Shown piece by piece: positions 38,600 through 48,400 of a DNA stretch of 64,000 bases. Made by a program: the position numbers and the translations under genes. The stretch's first letter is position 1; each line of letters begins with the position of its first letter. This DNA is from Cygnus atratus (Eukaryota > Chordata > Aves > Anseriformes > Anatidae), in the NCBI RefSeq assembly GCF_013377495.2, contig NC_066365.1, positions 6,266,501 through 6,330,500 on the forward strand, read 5' to 3'. The notes under the pieces were generated by a model that saw nothing but the letters and a program-made list of their open reading frames with translations, ran no database searches and was not told the origin of the DNA.

Positions 38600-39067
38600 T
38601 CATGGAAAGCGGAAACAAGAAATGGCATTCCCTTTGACTTCTCGCCAAGGCGATCGGCTCTGAGGCAGATGCGTTCTGCAGCGGAGCAGGGAATCAAGGC
38701 GGGCAGGGCTTTTTTTTTTTTAAGGCCGTTTTCTCCGGCATCGAAGCCACTCGAGGCAGCCGAGGGAGCCGCCAGGGCCCAGCAGGCCTCGCGAGGGCAG
38801 CTGACAAGGTACAGGTGGAGCCAGCAGTGGCGGGCCCTTTACATCGGGCGTCGCCGCCATTTTGCAGCCACTTGCCAAGACGGCCAACAACCTGGCTGTA
38901 TAACAGCAGACCCTAGGAGCGCCGCAAACAGGACCGGCTTGGCAGTTAGCACAGGCAGTTCAAATGGGGCAGGGAGGATCCTCTCCTCTGGGAACTCTGC
39001 CTCTTAAAACTTATAATTTTAGCAAGGAAGCTACCGTAGAGAGTACTAGCGAGCCTGCTGATTTGCC
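38600..39067 (+). promoter_or_regulatory. GC-rich leader, possible retroelement 5' UTR/promoter
   Basis: A CpG-containing GC-rich block that stands out from AT-rich flanks and leads directly into the ORF1-like frame at 39068. It contains GCCGCCATTTTG at 38853-38864, a good YY1-type site like those used by LINE 5' promoters. The open frame across it (38531-39007) is probably a by-product of GC content. I infer it is the promoter/5' UTR of the same retroelement. A host CpG-island promoter is the alternative. Confidence 0.4.
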
Positions 39068-39367
39068 ATGGCTGCACCCCAGCGGAAGGCTTTTGCCAAG
39101 AAAAGTGTGGAGACCCAGACGGAGGCCCCACACAAATATACAAGGAAGACTGTTGCCAAGAAAAATGTGGAGACCTAGACAGAGGCCCAACAGAAACATG
39201 CAAATGCACAGGTCTCTGGCTGCAGCGAGTGCCAGAGCCTGGCCTTTGCAGTGCAGGGCAACAGCGACAACACCTGTGTCAAGATGCGACCATGTGAATT
39301 ATTTACTCAGCCTCGTGGCTGACCTGAAGGAGGAGGTGGAGAGGCTGAGGAGCATTAGGGAGTGTGA
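39068..39367 (+). pseudogene. Broken ORF1-like protein of an avian retroelement (CR1-type suspected)
   Basis: From ATG at 39068 the frame reads MAAPQRKAFAKKSVETQTEA, then a second copy of the KKxVETQTEA motif 60 bases later. In the second copy the Gln codon has become TAG at 39176-39178. Further on come a CSEC pair and a CV-x-C pair that look like a small zinc-binding module. Near 39280-39290 an extra base shifts the frame. The other frame then continues as LLSLVADLKEEVERLRSIRECE, a strong heptad coiled coil. This order (basic repeats, CxxC pairs, coiled coil) is one I associate with the ORF1 type found in many bird genomes, probably CR1 ORF1, but the family assignment is from memory. No ORF2 and no CR1 tail follow. 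The element ends by about 39370. Confidence 0.5.
39091..39190 (+). repeat. 60-bp tandem duplication inside the ORF1-like frame
   Basis: GCCAAGAAAA-TGTGGAGACC-AGAC-GAGGCCC occurs at about 39095-39127 and again at about 39155-39187, exactly 60 bases apart. It encodes the repeated KK(S/N)VET(Q/stop)TEA motif. An in-frame 20-residue unit has been duplicated. Confidence 0.85.
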
Positions 39368-39369
39368 GG

Positions 39370-41270
39370 GATGGACATGTGGGAATATAACATAGGCCAA
39401 GTCACTAGAACATATCTGAATGATTACTTCAATCATAAGCTCAGTTCACAGGCCTGATAGCTTCTGGCTAAAAGTTCCTTTTCACTACATCCCTTTGTCC
39501 ATAATTTAATTCAGTCAATATTTATTGCTGCGCTTCCATGAGAGAAAATAATGTACACTACATCAACAAAATTTGTAGCAAGTAAGTTTATTAGCATGGA
39601 TCGCGTCTGGAGTTAGTAAATTGTCTTGCTAGATTTTCCACAAAATAATATTCTGCAATATAGGAGAGAAGTGGTCTTTACTCTTAGCTACTAATTTGCA
39701 AGGTTTAGTCACTACCTGTTCTTCTGTTGGCTGATCTGTGAAAACTGTAGGTAGAACAAAAACACACGTTCTTCACTCAAATGAAGTCACACAACATACC
39801 TGCCAGTGTCTTTACAACACGGCTATATATTTAGCATGCAGCAGCAGCCTACTTCGATTCAGAATCACTTCTCATAATTTGGAGGTCTTGGAGGAACAGG
39901 AACATGTTGGCACTCCGGGAACTGAAGGGTTTGGCCTTTATCACTACTTTAAAGAGAGAGAGAGACAGAGAGACTAAGCGTCTGTTCCTGAAATGCATGC
40001 TGAGACCTCTGCAATGGAGCCGTCAGGCGGTTTTTCACTTTGACAACTGACACAACACCTTGTATAAAATCAGGTTTATCATTTCCCTGTGTTGTCCAGT
40101 GAAGTAAAACTAATTACCTGAACTGGTATTTTAATGTTTCTCCTGTACTTTCAGATAGACTTCGAATATCCCCATTCAATTGCTGCTTTATATAGCATCC
40201 CTTTCTGACCGGATGTTTTTATCCCAGTAATTCGTAAAGCACCTATAAAAGAGCTGACCATATGTCCTGGAGAAGCAGCAAGACTGCCACCCTACAACCA
40301 GACTCTAATGCTTGAACAGTAAGGTGACAAGCACCATTTCTACCTACAAAACTTGAACAGGGACACACAGCCCACTGCCAAAGCCAAAGGTTAGAAATGT
40401 TTTCATTCAAATGAAGCAGGGCTAGTGGGAATTGGTCTAAGCTCTCTTCTCCCTAATAACAGTCAAGGGGTGAAAGGGAAGTAAGGGGAAAAAGATTAAT
40501 TCTTCTTTTTCATAATCTCCTGCAGCCTACTGGCCAGTTTCTGTACACTCTGCAGAGAACTCACGCCTAACAAAAGGTTAAAAAGAGACTAAAAGACATA
40601 TGAAGTCATACAAAACAGATGATTCATTCACATCCAAATGAAACAAAAGAAAAACCAAAAGCCTTATACAATTCTTATCATTATCTAATAACCATTTAGC
40701 TTCAGTTTTTAATAGCTTAGTGGAATCTACAATGAGACAGGTAGCTATGCACCCCGCAGGTAGCAGGCAACGGGACCTTGAGAAAGAAAAGGGAATCCAT
40801 GGGTGGGACCCTAAGGCTCAATCTTTAATAATTTCTTCTGCCTCAGAGTTCCTTCCTGTCTTAGAGCAAGCCACATCGTATCTGTGAGCCTCTCCTTTCT
40901 GCTTCTTACACCACTTAAGTACAGTTAAACTTTTAGGGGCTGCAAAAAGTTGTTTTTCTTTGAAGAATATTAAGTATTTAGATGGAGGGGATACCTGGCT
41001 AGGTTTAGGGAAATGATCAGGTATCAGAGGTCAGAGTGAGCACAGCACTGTAACTGGAGCGGGGCTGTAAGAGTAGTGAACGTAGCTGCCCAGCGTAGTC
41101 AAAGGCTGCTTGAAGAACACTCCCGTAAGGAACATGGCCAGTGGCCGGGGGCTCCTGGCCTACAGGTCAGCCCAGGGCTTGAGCTACTAATAAAGAAAAA
41201 GTGCTAAGCTAGAAGGTGACTGGAAAAGTGCTCTCAAAGGAAATGGGGACTGCAGAAACAGTGGGGATAA
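39370..41270. other. Non-coding; part of it may be an unrecognised repeat
   Basis: A short GA run lies at about 39952-39976. The segment 40990-41230 is richer in G and C than its flanks and abuts a CR1 tail. It does not match the CR1 parts I know and may be older CR1 or another decayed repeat. Nothing coding is recognised. Confidence 0.5.
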
Positions 41271-41413
41271 CCCACCCCTGGAAGTATTCAAGGCCAGGCT
41301 GGATAGGGCTTTGAGCAACCTGGTCTGGTAGGAGGTGTTCCTGCCCATGGCAGGGGGTTGGAATTGGATGGTTTTTAAGGTCCCCTCAAACCCAAACCAT
41401 TCTGTGATTTTAT
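41271..41413 (+). mobile_element. CR1 LINE 3' end, old and short
   Basis: Matches the 3' part of avian CR1: CACCCCTGGAAGTATTCAAG, then the GGCTTTGAGCAACCTGGTCTG segment in decayed form, the CCTGCCCATGGCAGGGGGTTGGAA stretch, and the AACCATTCTGTGAT tail. Frame and sequence are decayed, so this is an older insertion of a different subfamily from the copies at 25815 and 58934. Confidence 0.88.
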
Positions 41414-42235
41414 AATACTGGTTCAGACTACGACCTTTTGCTTTTAAATAAAATGGCTGTCACAGATGAGGCTATATAAAACAAAAAATAATAAAGGGGG
41501 TTAACATTCAACTCTCTTGGCCTGTAAAATAACAACGGCCCAGACTCAATAGCCAGCATCTTGTTAATCATGCTTTTCAGCCAGTGTCCAAATGATAATG
41601 CTCTATCTACCATTTGTGAACATGGAAACTTGTCTGCTCTGTGATGCAAGTGTCAGATCTTTTTCCACTACTCTTCAGTTTGGTGTAGCCTGTTTAAAGC
41701 ACTTGTACTGAAACATCCCACTTGATGGTTTGGGGTTAAGTATGTGAAATTCACAACTGAAGACTCTGAATTCATTTTGTGTTCACTAATTGTACTAAGA
41801 AAGATTCTCACACCTCATTGTATGTTATACTGAAATTCCCTGCACATAATTGCAAAATAAATTATTTCAAGAAAAAGGCCATAAAGCAAGTATTTTAGGG
41901 AGGAAGAAAAGCAATAAGTTCTATATAAAAAATCATGAAGTAGTTTTTCAAGATTTATTGAATTCTGCATTTATGTATGCTCAAGTTTGGAAATGATAAA
42001 ATAATCTCATCTGTTTGATGTTGCTTATGAAATAAACTCTTTAAATAAGAGTTATAGAGCTAAGATTATTGCAACTAATAGTTGGAGGAATAGCCATGCA
42101 ACTATTAAGGTGGCCTTTTGGACTCAAGAGGTGTTGATACAGTCAGAGGCTTTCTGTACCCAGATATATAAAATTATTAAGGTACTTGAAATTGTGGAAG
42201 ACAGATTTTTAAAAAACACTTATCTACATATGGGA

Positions 42236-42266
<31 letters not shown>

Positions 42267-43849
42267 TCTGATTCTTATACACATTCTAATGCAAACAGAG
42301 GAATCAGTGATCAGACCTTTACTATAGAAAACTTCATAGACAAATAAAATATGGCTCTGCATTGAAGAACTCACAATATTAAGTACTGTTCCTTCATTTA
42401 TTTTATGTACAGTCATAACTTTAAGAAAATAGGCAGTCCACTAAGTAAGTTATGATCCCCAAACGTGCTTCTGCATTTAAACCCAAATTATTTGATGACA
42501 GACAAGTAGATGTATCACTCGGACAGGGAACAAAAATATCTGAATCATGTCTGAACTAAAACATGTTAATAAAAGCCCCTTTAAAAACTCTCATGATTAT
42601 TTCCCCAAGGGACTACAAAGTGTTTATGCACCCAGCATTTGATTTCAAAGGATTGCACTAGCTAGTACTTTTCCAAATGCAATCACAGAATTCTCTAGCA
42701 TCATAGAAGTTAATTATCCAAAATATTGCTAATTGTGACTCTTAGTTATGCTACTGCTCATCAAGAATAGTTCCGCTAATTTATATTTCACTGTCTGCAC
42801 ACAAGCAGTGTAGGAACAAAGAAGCCCTATTACCTCAACGAGTACTAAAGGAGAATCAAAGCACCCACAACTATTCATCCAAAGACAAGGTCTGCTTTTC
42901 ATGCCATGATGCTTCATGGATTTGCCTGCTGACACTTCATTGACACCAGACAAGTCTCTCCACCACTGTAACCAGTATGCTCTACGACTGATGTCCTGAT
43001 GTCAATGCCTGTCAAGTCTCTTTGTGAAGTAAGAGACTTTCCAGAGGCAATCCTTTCGAATTGCACTTTCTGCATGTATTCTCTGAGCTGTCCACTCACA
43101 CAAGAACAACATCTCTGGTGAGATGACTACAGTAACACAATAATCAACAACTTTTTGCCAGGAAGCATGGAAGTATTTGCTGGGTGATCTCCCTTGATTA
43201 AATGAACAACCTAAACAGAAATATTCTCCTTTTCCATAGTGATTTCCATTAAGAAATTCCATCCTCATCAATGACATTGCGTCAACGTAGAGTCTCTACA
43301 GCTGTAGGACTTCAATGACTTCAACAACAAGCTTCATTAATGAGACTATTTATTGCTCTATTTATAAGCAGAGTGGTGTAATTACTAATTTGCAGAGCAA
43401 GACGACCTTTCAGGAAGAGCATTTTAACGCTAATGTATGTTCACATCATATAAACTATGGTCAGTCAGTTTTCATCATTTTTAAATGCATACCTGCTTTA
43501 ATACTTGTCATGGGGAATTGGATTAGTGGACTAGCTCTGTACCTGATGATGCTTCAGAGACAAATCATGAAATTCCAAAGCAGGCAATTACCCAGTAACC
43601 TCCAAGTATGGTGAAAAAATATTAAATTTGGATCTACAAGTTGGTTTATACCATCAAGCAGAAGCCTTTGAATTTAAGTTAATTCATCAGTTCTTCCACC
43701 AACTTTTCATCACAAACCCCATACTACTCACCTTCTCCACCCTTCCAAATGCTATTCCACCTCTCTTCCAAGTAAAGATATTCAGTTGTGCAAATTACAT
43801 TCAAAAATCCCTTATTTTTCAACCCAGTGAACACAAAACAGAACTACTA
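41414..43849. other. Non-coding stretch, no genes seen
   Basis: AT-rich DNA with a 27-base AT dinucleotide run at 42238-42264. No coding or repeat family evidence otherwise. Confidence 0.6.
42238..42264. repeat. (AT)n microsatellite
   Basis: Thirteen uninterrupted AT units. Likely length-variable. Confidence 0.95.
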
Positions 43850-44073
43850 GATTAGATATTAGAAAGAAATTATTTACTCTGAGGGTGGTGAGGCAGTGGA
43901 ATAAATTGCCCAGAGAAGCTGCGGATGCCCCATCCCTGGAAGTGGCTGAAGGCTAGATTGGATGGGTCTTTGGGCACCATGGTCTGGTGGAAGCTGTGCC
44001 TGCCCATGACAGGGGGGTTGGAACAGGATGGTTTTTAAGTCCCTTCCAACATTTGGTGATTCCAGGATTTTAA
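43850..44073 (+). mobile_element. CR1 LINE 3' end, 5'-truncated
   Basis: Begins in the last part of CR1 ORF2 (TTAGATATTAGAAAGAAATT, equivalent to the LDIRKN stretch). It continues through TGCCCAGAGAAGCTGCGGAT, CATCCCTGGAAGTGGCTGAAG and the CCTGCCCATGACAGGGGGGTTGGAA stretch to a decayed tail near 44060. It lies immediately downstream, in minus-strand terms, of the GC-rich island. Confidence 0.9.
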
Positions 44074-44519
44074 CACCCAGCCTTATATTCTCAAGGTCAG
44101 CTATCCCCCAGGACAGAGACTTCGCAGCCTTTCTGGACACCGGTTCTGTCCCCACATGGGTGTTCAGACAATCTTTTCCTTTTTGCTGCCTGGGCTGTCT
44201 CCACCTGCAAGTGTGGACCTGGTGCTGCTCACGTTTCTGCCACAGAGCCCCTCAGAGAAGACGCAGGCTTCATCTTCTCCACTCCCTCCCAGCAGGCAGC
44301 TGCAGGCAGCTGTCAGGTCCACCCCTGAGCCTTCTCTCCTTCGTGCTGACCAAAGGAGTTCCCTCAGCCTGCCCTTGTATGCTGTGTGCCCCGGCCCCTC
44401 ACTCCCTCATGTGCCCTGGGCTGGGCCCACTCCACACCCATCAGTATCTTTCCTGTCTGGGGGAGACCAGAAAGGGATCCCGGAGTCCAGGTGCAGTCGC
44501 AAAAATGACACCAAAAATC
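44074..44519. other. GC-rich flank between CR1 and the candidate minus-strand gene
   Basis: GC-rich, open in several frames because of composition (a 194-codon + frame crosses it). No domain or splice evidence. It could be 3' flank of the candidate gene on the minus strand. Confidence 0.4.
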
Positions 44520-44544
44520 AGAGAGGAAAGTGGATTGACTGGTT

Positions 44545-44565
44545 TTTATTATTATTATTTTTATT
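44545..44565 (-). terminator. Two polyadenylation hexamers in an A-rich end
   Basis: On the minus strand AATAAA occurs at 44560-44565 and 44545-44550, within an A-rich (AAT)n-like stretch of about 35 bases that follows the GC-rich body. It could be a true polyA signal of the candidate gene or the remnant of a retroposed poly-A tail. Confidence 0.4.
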
Positions 44566-44797
44566 ATGATTATTTTATCAGTTTGTTGCCCCGTCCTGGG
44601 AAGAGCTGGTAACCAAGCGCCTTGAAGGGTCTTTACGCTGCACTCCCACGCTGCTTCCTGGCAGGCCTGAAGGCTTCTGCTTCTGCAGAGGAACAGCTGT
44701 CTGCATGCCTGTTTCGAGGGATCTGCTGCTGTTCTCTGTGCACCGCCATGCAGGGCGCGGGTTTGTCTTCAAGCACCTCTTGGCAGCCTTCTCGTCC

Positions 44798-45335
44798 TTA
44801 GACCGAGACACCCCATGCCAGGCGTGGCCTTTGGAGGCCTTCTCCTGTCGCCCGGTGCAGCAGCCCAGAGGAAACCGAGTGCGCTCTTGCCCAGCGCTTA
44901 GGACTCCGTGCAGAAGAGGTGACACCTCTACAGGAGAGGTGGGGAGGGGGGATGGGGAGAGGGGGAACAGGGGGTGGGAGAAGAGGCCATTGTGCAGGCA
45001 ATCCGGCATGACGGTTAAGGGATGGCCTCTTCCCCCTACTTGCGGAGGCAGGGCCGGGAGTACGGAGCGGTCCGGGCAGTTCTGCGATGACGATGGTATG
45101 GTCTCGCTGGTGGGAGCCCTGGCACGATGGTGTTGTGCCACATCAGATGGGCTGGAGGTGGATCCACCTCCATCAGCTCTTCCTCCTCCATGGGCTCCAC
45201 ACCAACCGCCACAGCCGCTCCGTCTCCACTGGCGCTCCTCCGCCTGCACTTCTGCTCAGGTTCCATAACCCAATTCGCCTTTATCCCACGAAGAGGTGGG
45301 TAGCTTTCACCCCAGGACCTCTTAATCCCAACCAT
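44798..45335 (-). CDS. Candidate small gene of unknown function (basic protein; possibly two exons)
   Basis: I do not recognise this protein. On the minus strand an ATG at 45333-45335 (A at -3, G at +4) opens 99 codons, ending at TAG 45036-45038. The peptide has an acidic stretch PMEEEELMEVDPPP and then a basic end, RPYHRHRRTARTAP. The ATG lies about 58 bases after a TATA box. The stop overlaps a possible splice donor (CGCAA|GTAGGG, GT at 45038-45039). A very long C/T tract then leads to CCTGTAG (AG at 44928-44929). Removing these 112 bases keeps the frame open to TAA at 44798-44800, giving about 141 residues and adding another basic patch (RSPKRW). Without splicing the product is 99 residues. 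The second Met (MEPEQKCRRR) is another plausible start. Evidence is context and signals only. A retrogene, a pseudogene or chance openness in GC-rich DNA all remain possible. Confidence 0.35.
44928..45039 (-). other. Possible 112-bp intron with long pyrimidine tract
   Basis: GT at the 5' end in weak-to-moderate donor context. A run of about 45 bases that is almost only C and T precedes CCTGTAG. CTTAAC near 45013-45018 resembles a branch point but sits far from the acceptor. The + strand of the same tract is a G-quadruplex-type repeat. The pyrimidine tract may simply be a C-rich simple repeat that mimics an acceptor. Confidence 0.3.
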
Positions 45336-45392
45336 CGTTGGTAGTCGCCAGAGGGCCTGGGAGATCAGCGAGTGGTGGGCCAGGCGCAGGGG

Positions 45393-45400
45393 CTTTTATA
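45393..45400 (-). promoter_or_regulatory. TATA box of the candidate minus-strand gene
   Basis: TATAAAAG on the minus strand, framed by GGGGCC and CCCC, a textbook TATA box in a GC-rich setting. Transcription would start near 45365, about 30 bases before the first ATG. Confidence 0.5.
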
Positions 45401-45437
45401 GGCCCCAGAACAAAGGGGGGGGGGGCAGATGCCACTG

Positions 45438-45445
45438 TGACATCA
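45438..45445 (-). promoter_or_regulatory. CRE-like element upstream of the TATA box
   Basis: TGATGTCA on the minus strand, one base from the CREB/CREM consensus TGACGTCA, about 40 bases upstream of the TATA box. TATA plus a near-CRE is the layout of many haploid spermatid genes. That link is inference. A 10-base direct repeat GCCACTGTGA (45431-45440, 45450-45459) overlaps it. Confidence 0.35.
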
Positions 45446-48400
45446 GGAGGCCACTGTGATGGCTGCCATGATGGCGCGCCACGCCCCAGACCCAACATGG
45501 CCGTGTTGGGAGGGGGCTTCTGCGGCCTGAAAGAGGCCCTCGTGTGGAAGGAGGAGGATGGTCAGGGGGGCTGAGGGCCCCTTTCCTGGGCCATTTTGCT
45601 TGCCAGAGAGACAGGCTGCCCCTTAGGCACAGGGACTGCCCTCTGCCTCCACTCCTGCACCCTGAGTACGATCCTTTTTCAGAGTAGCCTGAATGCAGAC
45701 ACACCAACTCTTCACTTTGACATGTTTCATAGCTCCCTGTTTACCAATCGTAATATAAAGAACCCATCATCGTGCAGTGCAGTCACTGTAGCAATTGCTT
45801 TGGGCAGTAGTGAGTACCCCAGAGCCCTGGCTTCACTCCAGGTCTGAGATGCTTCTGATTTCCAGGGAGCTTTGTCTCTTCTCATGGCTTCTCCTGGGCC
45901 ACAATCTACAAGTAAGTGAATCCAGTCTATGCATTTCTGGAAAGGCAGTTCAGCACAGTTCTATGTTTATCCAAAGATAAGACTGACTAAGACTGACGGG
46001 GTTATTTTCTTAAATACCTCAGTACAAGTGAGACTTAACAGCCCACACGTCGATTAGCAGCACACCAGCCACAATTAAGCTGAGGAAAACATGGCATGTA
46101 CAGTGCAGGGAACTTCAGGGCACTCAGCCTAGCAAAGGGAGTGAAGTTAGAAATTGGGCTCTACAGATTTGGAAGAAATGTATAGTGTGGGAAATTGCAG
46201 CTGACTAAAGATCTGTTGACAGAGGACTGGAAAGTCATGGAGAGACCATTCTTGCACAATTGGCAAGCTCAAGCATAAAAAAAAATGTTATTTAAGTAGC
46301 AGCAATGTCTTCAACTTGAGGTATAAAAACACACACCAAAATACACCAAGGAGGAAAAAAGCCAATACTTTGTGTAAAATAATTCTACACAAAAGCATCA
46401 AAAGTGTAGTATCTTGATAATACAGCAAAGTTTACCACATGGAAAATAGTCACACTAGTTTTCCCAAGAATATTCTTGAAAGCTTTATGAGTTAAATGTG
46501 TCTACAAATAAGGAGTGGCAGGAAGGAAAACAAAGCAGAAAGGTTGTACAAGACTAGCAAGGTAAACTTATATATGTATGCCATGAAACAAAGTTTTACC
46601 AAGTACAGCTCATGGAACCTCATTAATTTATTTCAAAACTTTATCAAACTTCTGAGCTTTTTAGTAGAGAACAGAAATCTGTCCTGAATGTTTCAGAGAG
46701 CTCCTTGTTCTGTTCAGCTTAGATTTCTACTCCCAGTAATTACTCCATCCAAAAATCTCAGTAACTTCAAGATTTTCTAGAAATGCTAAATTCTGAAGCT
46801 ACCTCTCCCTCTTCCAGGCTGAGAGAGGAGAGCTGTGGCAATTGGTTATATGTTATGACCTTGCTGCACTGAAAATTAACACCTTGTAACTTACCATAAA
46901 ATACCTTACCCCCAGTAAAACCAAACCACTGTCAACTCCAACTTTGCCTGCTTTGCCTCTGTACATACAGAAACATAATTTTGAAAGTTCTAACTAAGCT
47001 AGTGAGAAAGATTATAGGGGGGGCAAAAAAAATATAACTGAAATATTTCAGTGTTGACATTGCCAATTAATCACTGACAAAGATCTACATAAAGCTTCTG
47101 CATTGATTTGCCTATGGACAGATACAAATGAATACACAAAATATATAGCTGTATAGCAACCGGCTGGTACAACACAATCACTACTAATTTGTTTACACAC
47201 CATATTCAACCTACACAGTGGAACAATCAGTGCCAACTGAATATCTGGCATAATCTGATTGTGTGTTGATCAAACCTGGAAATGTAAGGGAAGAGCCTAA
47301 CTGCTAGTTTTCAAACATTTCAGTTTCTTTACATATTTTCAAAGCCAAGATGTATTAGGTAGTCACTCAAACATGGAAATGAAATATGAAAAAACCTGAA
47401 CAGAGTAGGCGTACTCTGCGCTGGCATTCCAAGAGCTGAACAGCTGGCTCTGGCTTAATAGACATCTTGCTGAGGAATAAATTTTGGTTTTAGTTCGAAG
47501 TCTGATGATAGGTAAAGCAATTTCCATGTTTAACACAAAGTAAAACTAGGTGTGAAAATCTTAAGTCAAATTTTTGTGTATTAATTTTATGTTCATGCTT
47601 CAAAGCATAATTCAATCTGAAGCTGACAGTACTTATCTGACATGCTTTTAATGTGTTGAGGGGAGCAGAGAAAGACAAATCAGTATATTGATTTTTCAAA
47701 ACAAAAAAAAAGTGCTGGATACCTGCCTGCTCCTAATAACCTACAGTTTTATGGGGCCATTTCAGCTGCAGGTAAAGAGTGCTCTGTTCTCCTACCTCTC
47801 CGTATCCCAGGGAACCCTATAGAAAGTAACATGCATTAAGAGATTATCAACTCTTCATGAATCTGGATAAAAGCTTAGAAAACTTTTACAATATCCTAGT
47901 ACAAACTCTGCATAGATCTCTTTCTAAAGCCAATAAACTGCAATAAAACAATGTTTTTCCTGGGACCCTGGTATCAGGAGCAGCCTTCTGGAGGAACAGA
48001 AAAAAGGAGTAAGTTAGGCTCAGGGAGTGAGGACAACTGGAAGCAGCTGAGCCTGTCTAACACAGCTGCTGTCATCCCCTACTTTGCTGTCAGTAGCAGA
48101 CAACTACATTTTTAAGAACCAGACCTAGGAGTGATGGCAAAATGCTGCATACAAATGAGATTATGGCAAGAGCTGTTCATAGCTCTGTTCTTACAGACTG
48201 AGCCCAAAGTTCTCGAGACCAATTCTCACAGGCTCTTTTATATTATGCTTTTCAGCTCACCTATTGTTATTTTAAAGACTCCTCATAGTTACAAGCTCCA
48301 TTTGGAGTTCTGATTGAGAGACCTATGCTTAACACCATCACTGTACATGAATTCGTCATCAACAGAGAGGAGAAAGCAGTTAGGTATGTAATCACCAGCA

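Noticed and set aside
38531..39007. 158-codon + strand open frame
   Set aside because: It crosses AT-rich flank, an 11-base or longer T tract (read as Phe run) and the GC-rich leader with no conserved motif. More likely 5' UTR openness.
44028..44612. 194-codon + strand open frame
   Set aside because: It starts inside a CR1 3' UTR and runs into the (ATT)n stretch as poly-Tyr/Phe. This is compositional.
44578..45249. 223-codon minus-strand open frame across the GC-rich island
   Set aside because: It begins at a GTG just after a stop and has no ATG near the TATA box. Several other frames are also open here, as expected at this GC content. The frame starting at 45335 fits the promoter better. 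It stays possible as an alternative exon-2 frame.
44705..45268. 187-codon + strand open frame
   Set aside because: It is antisense to the candidate minus gene and has no promoter, splice or domain evidence.
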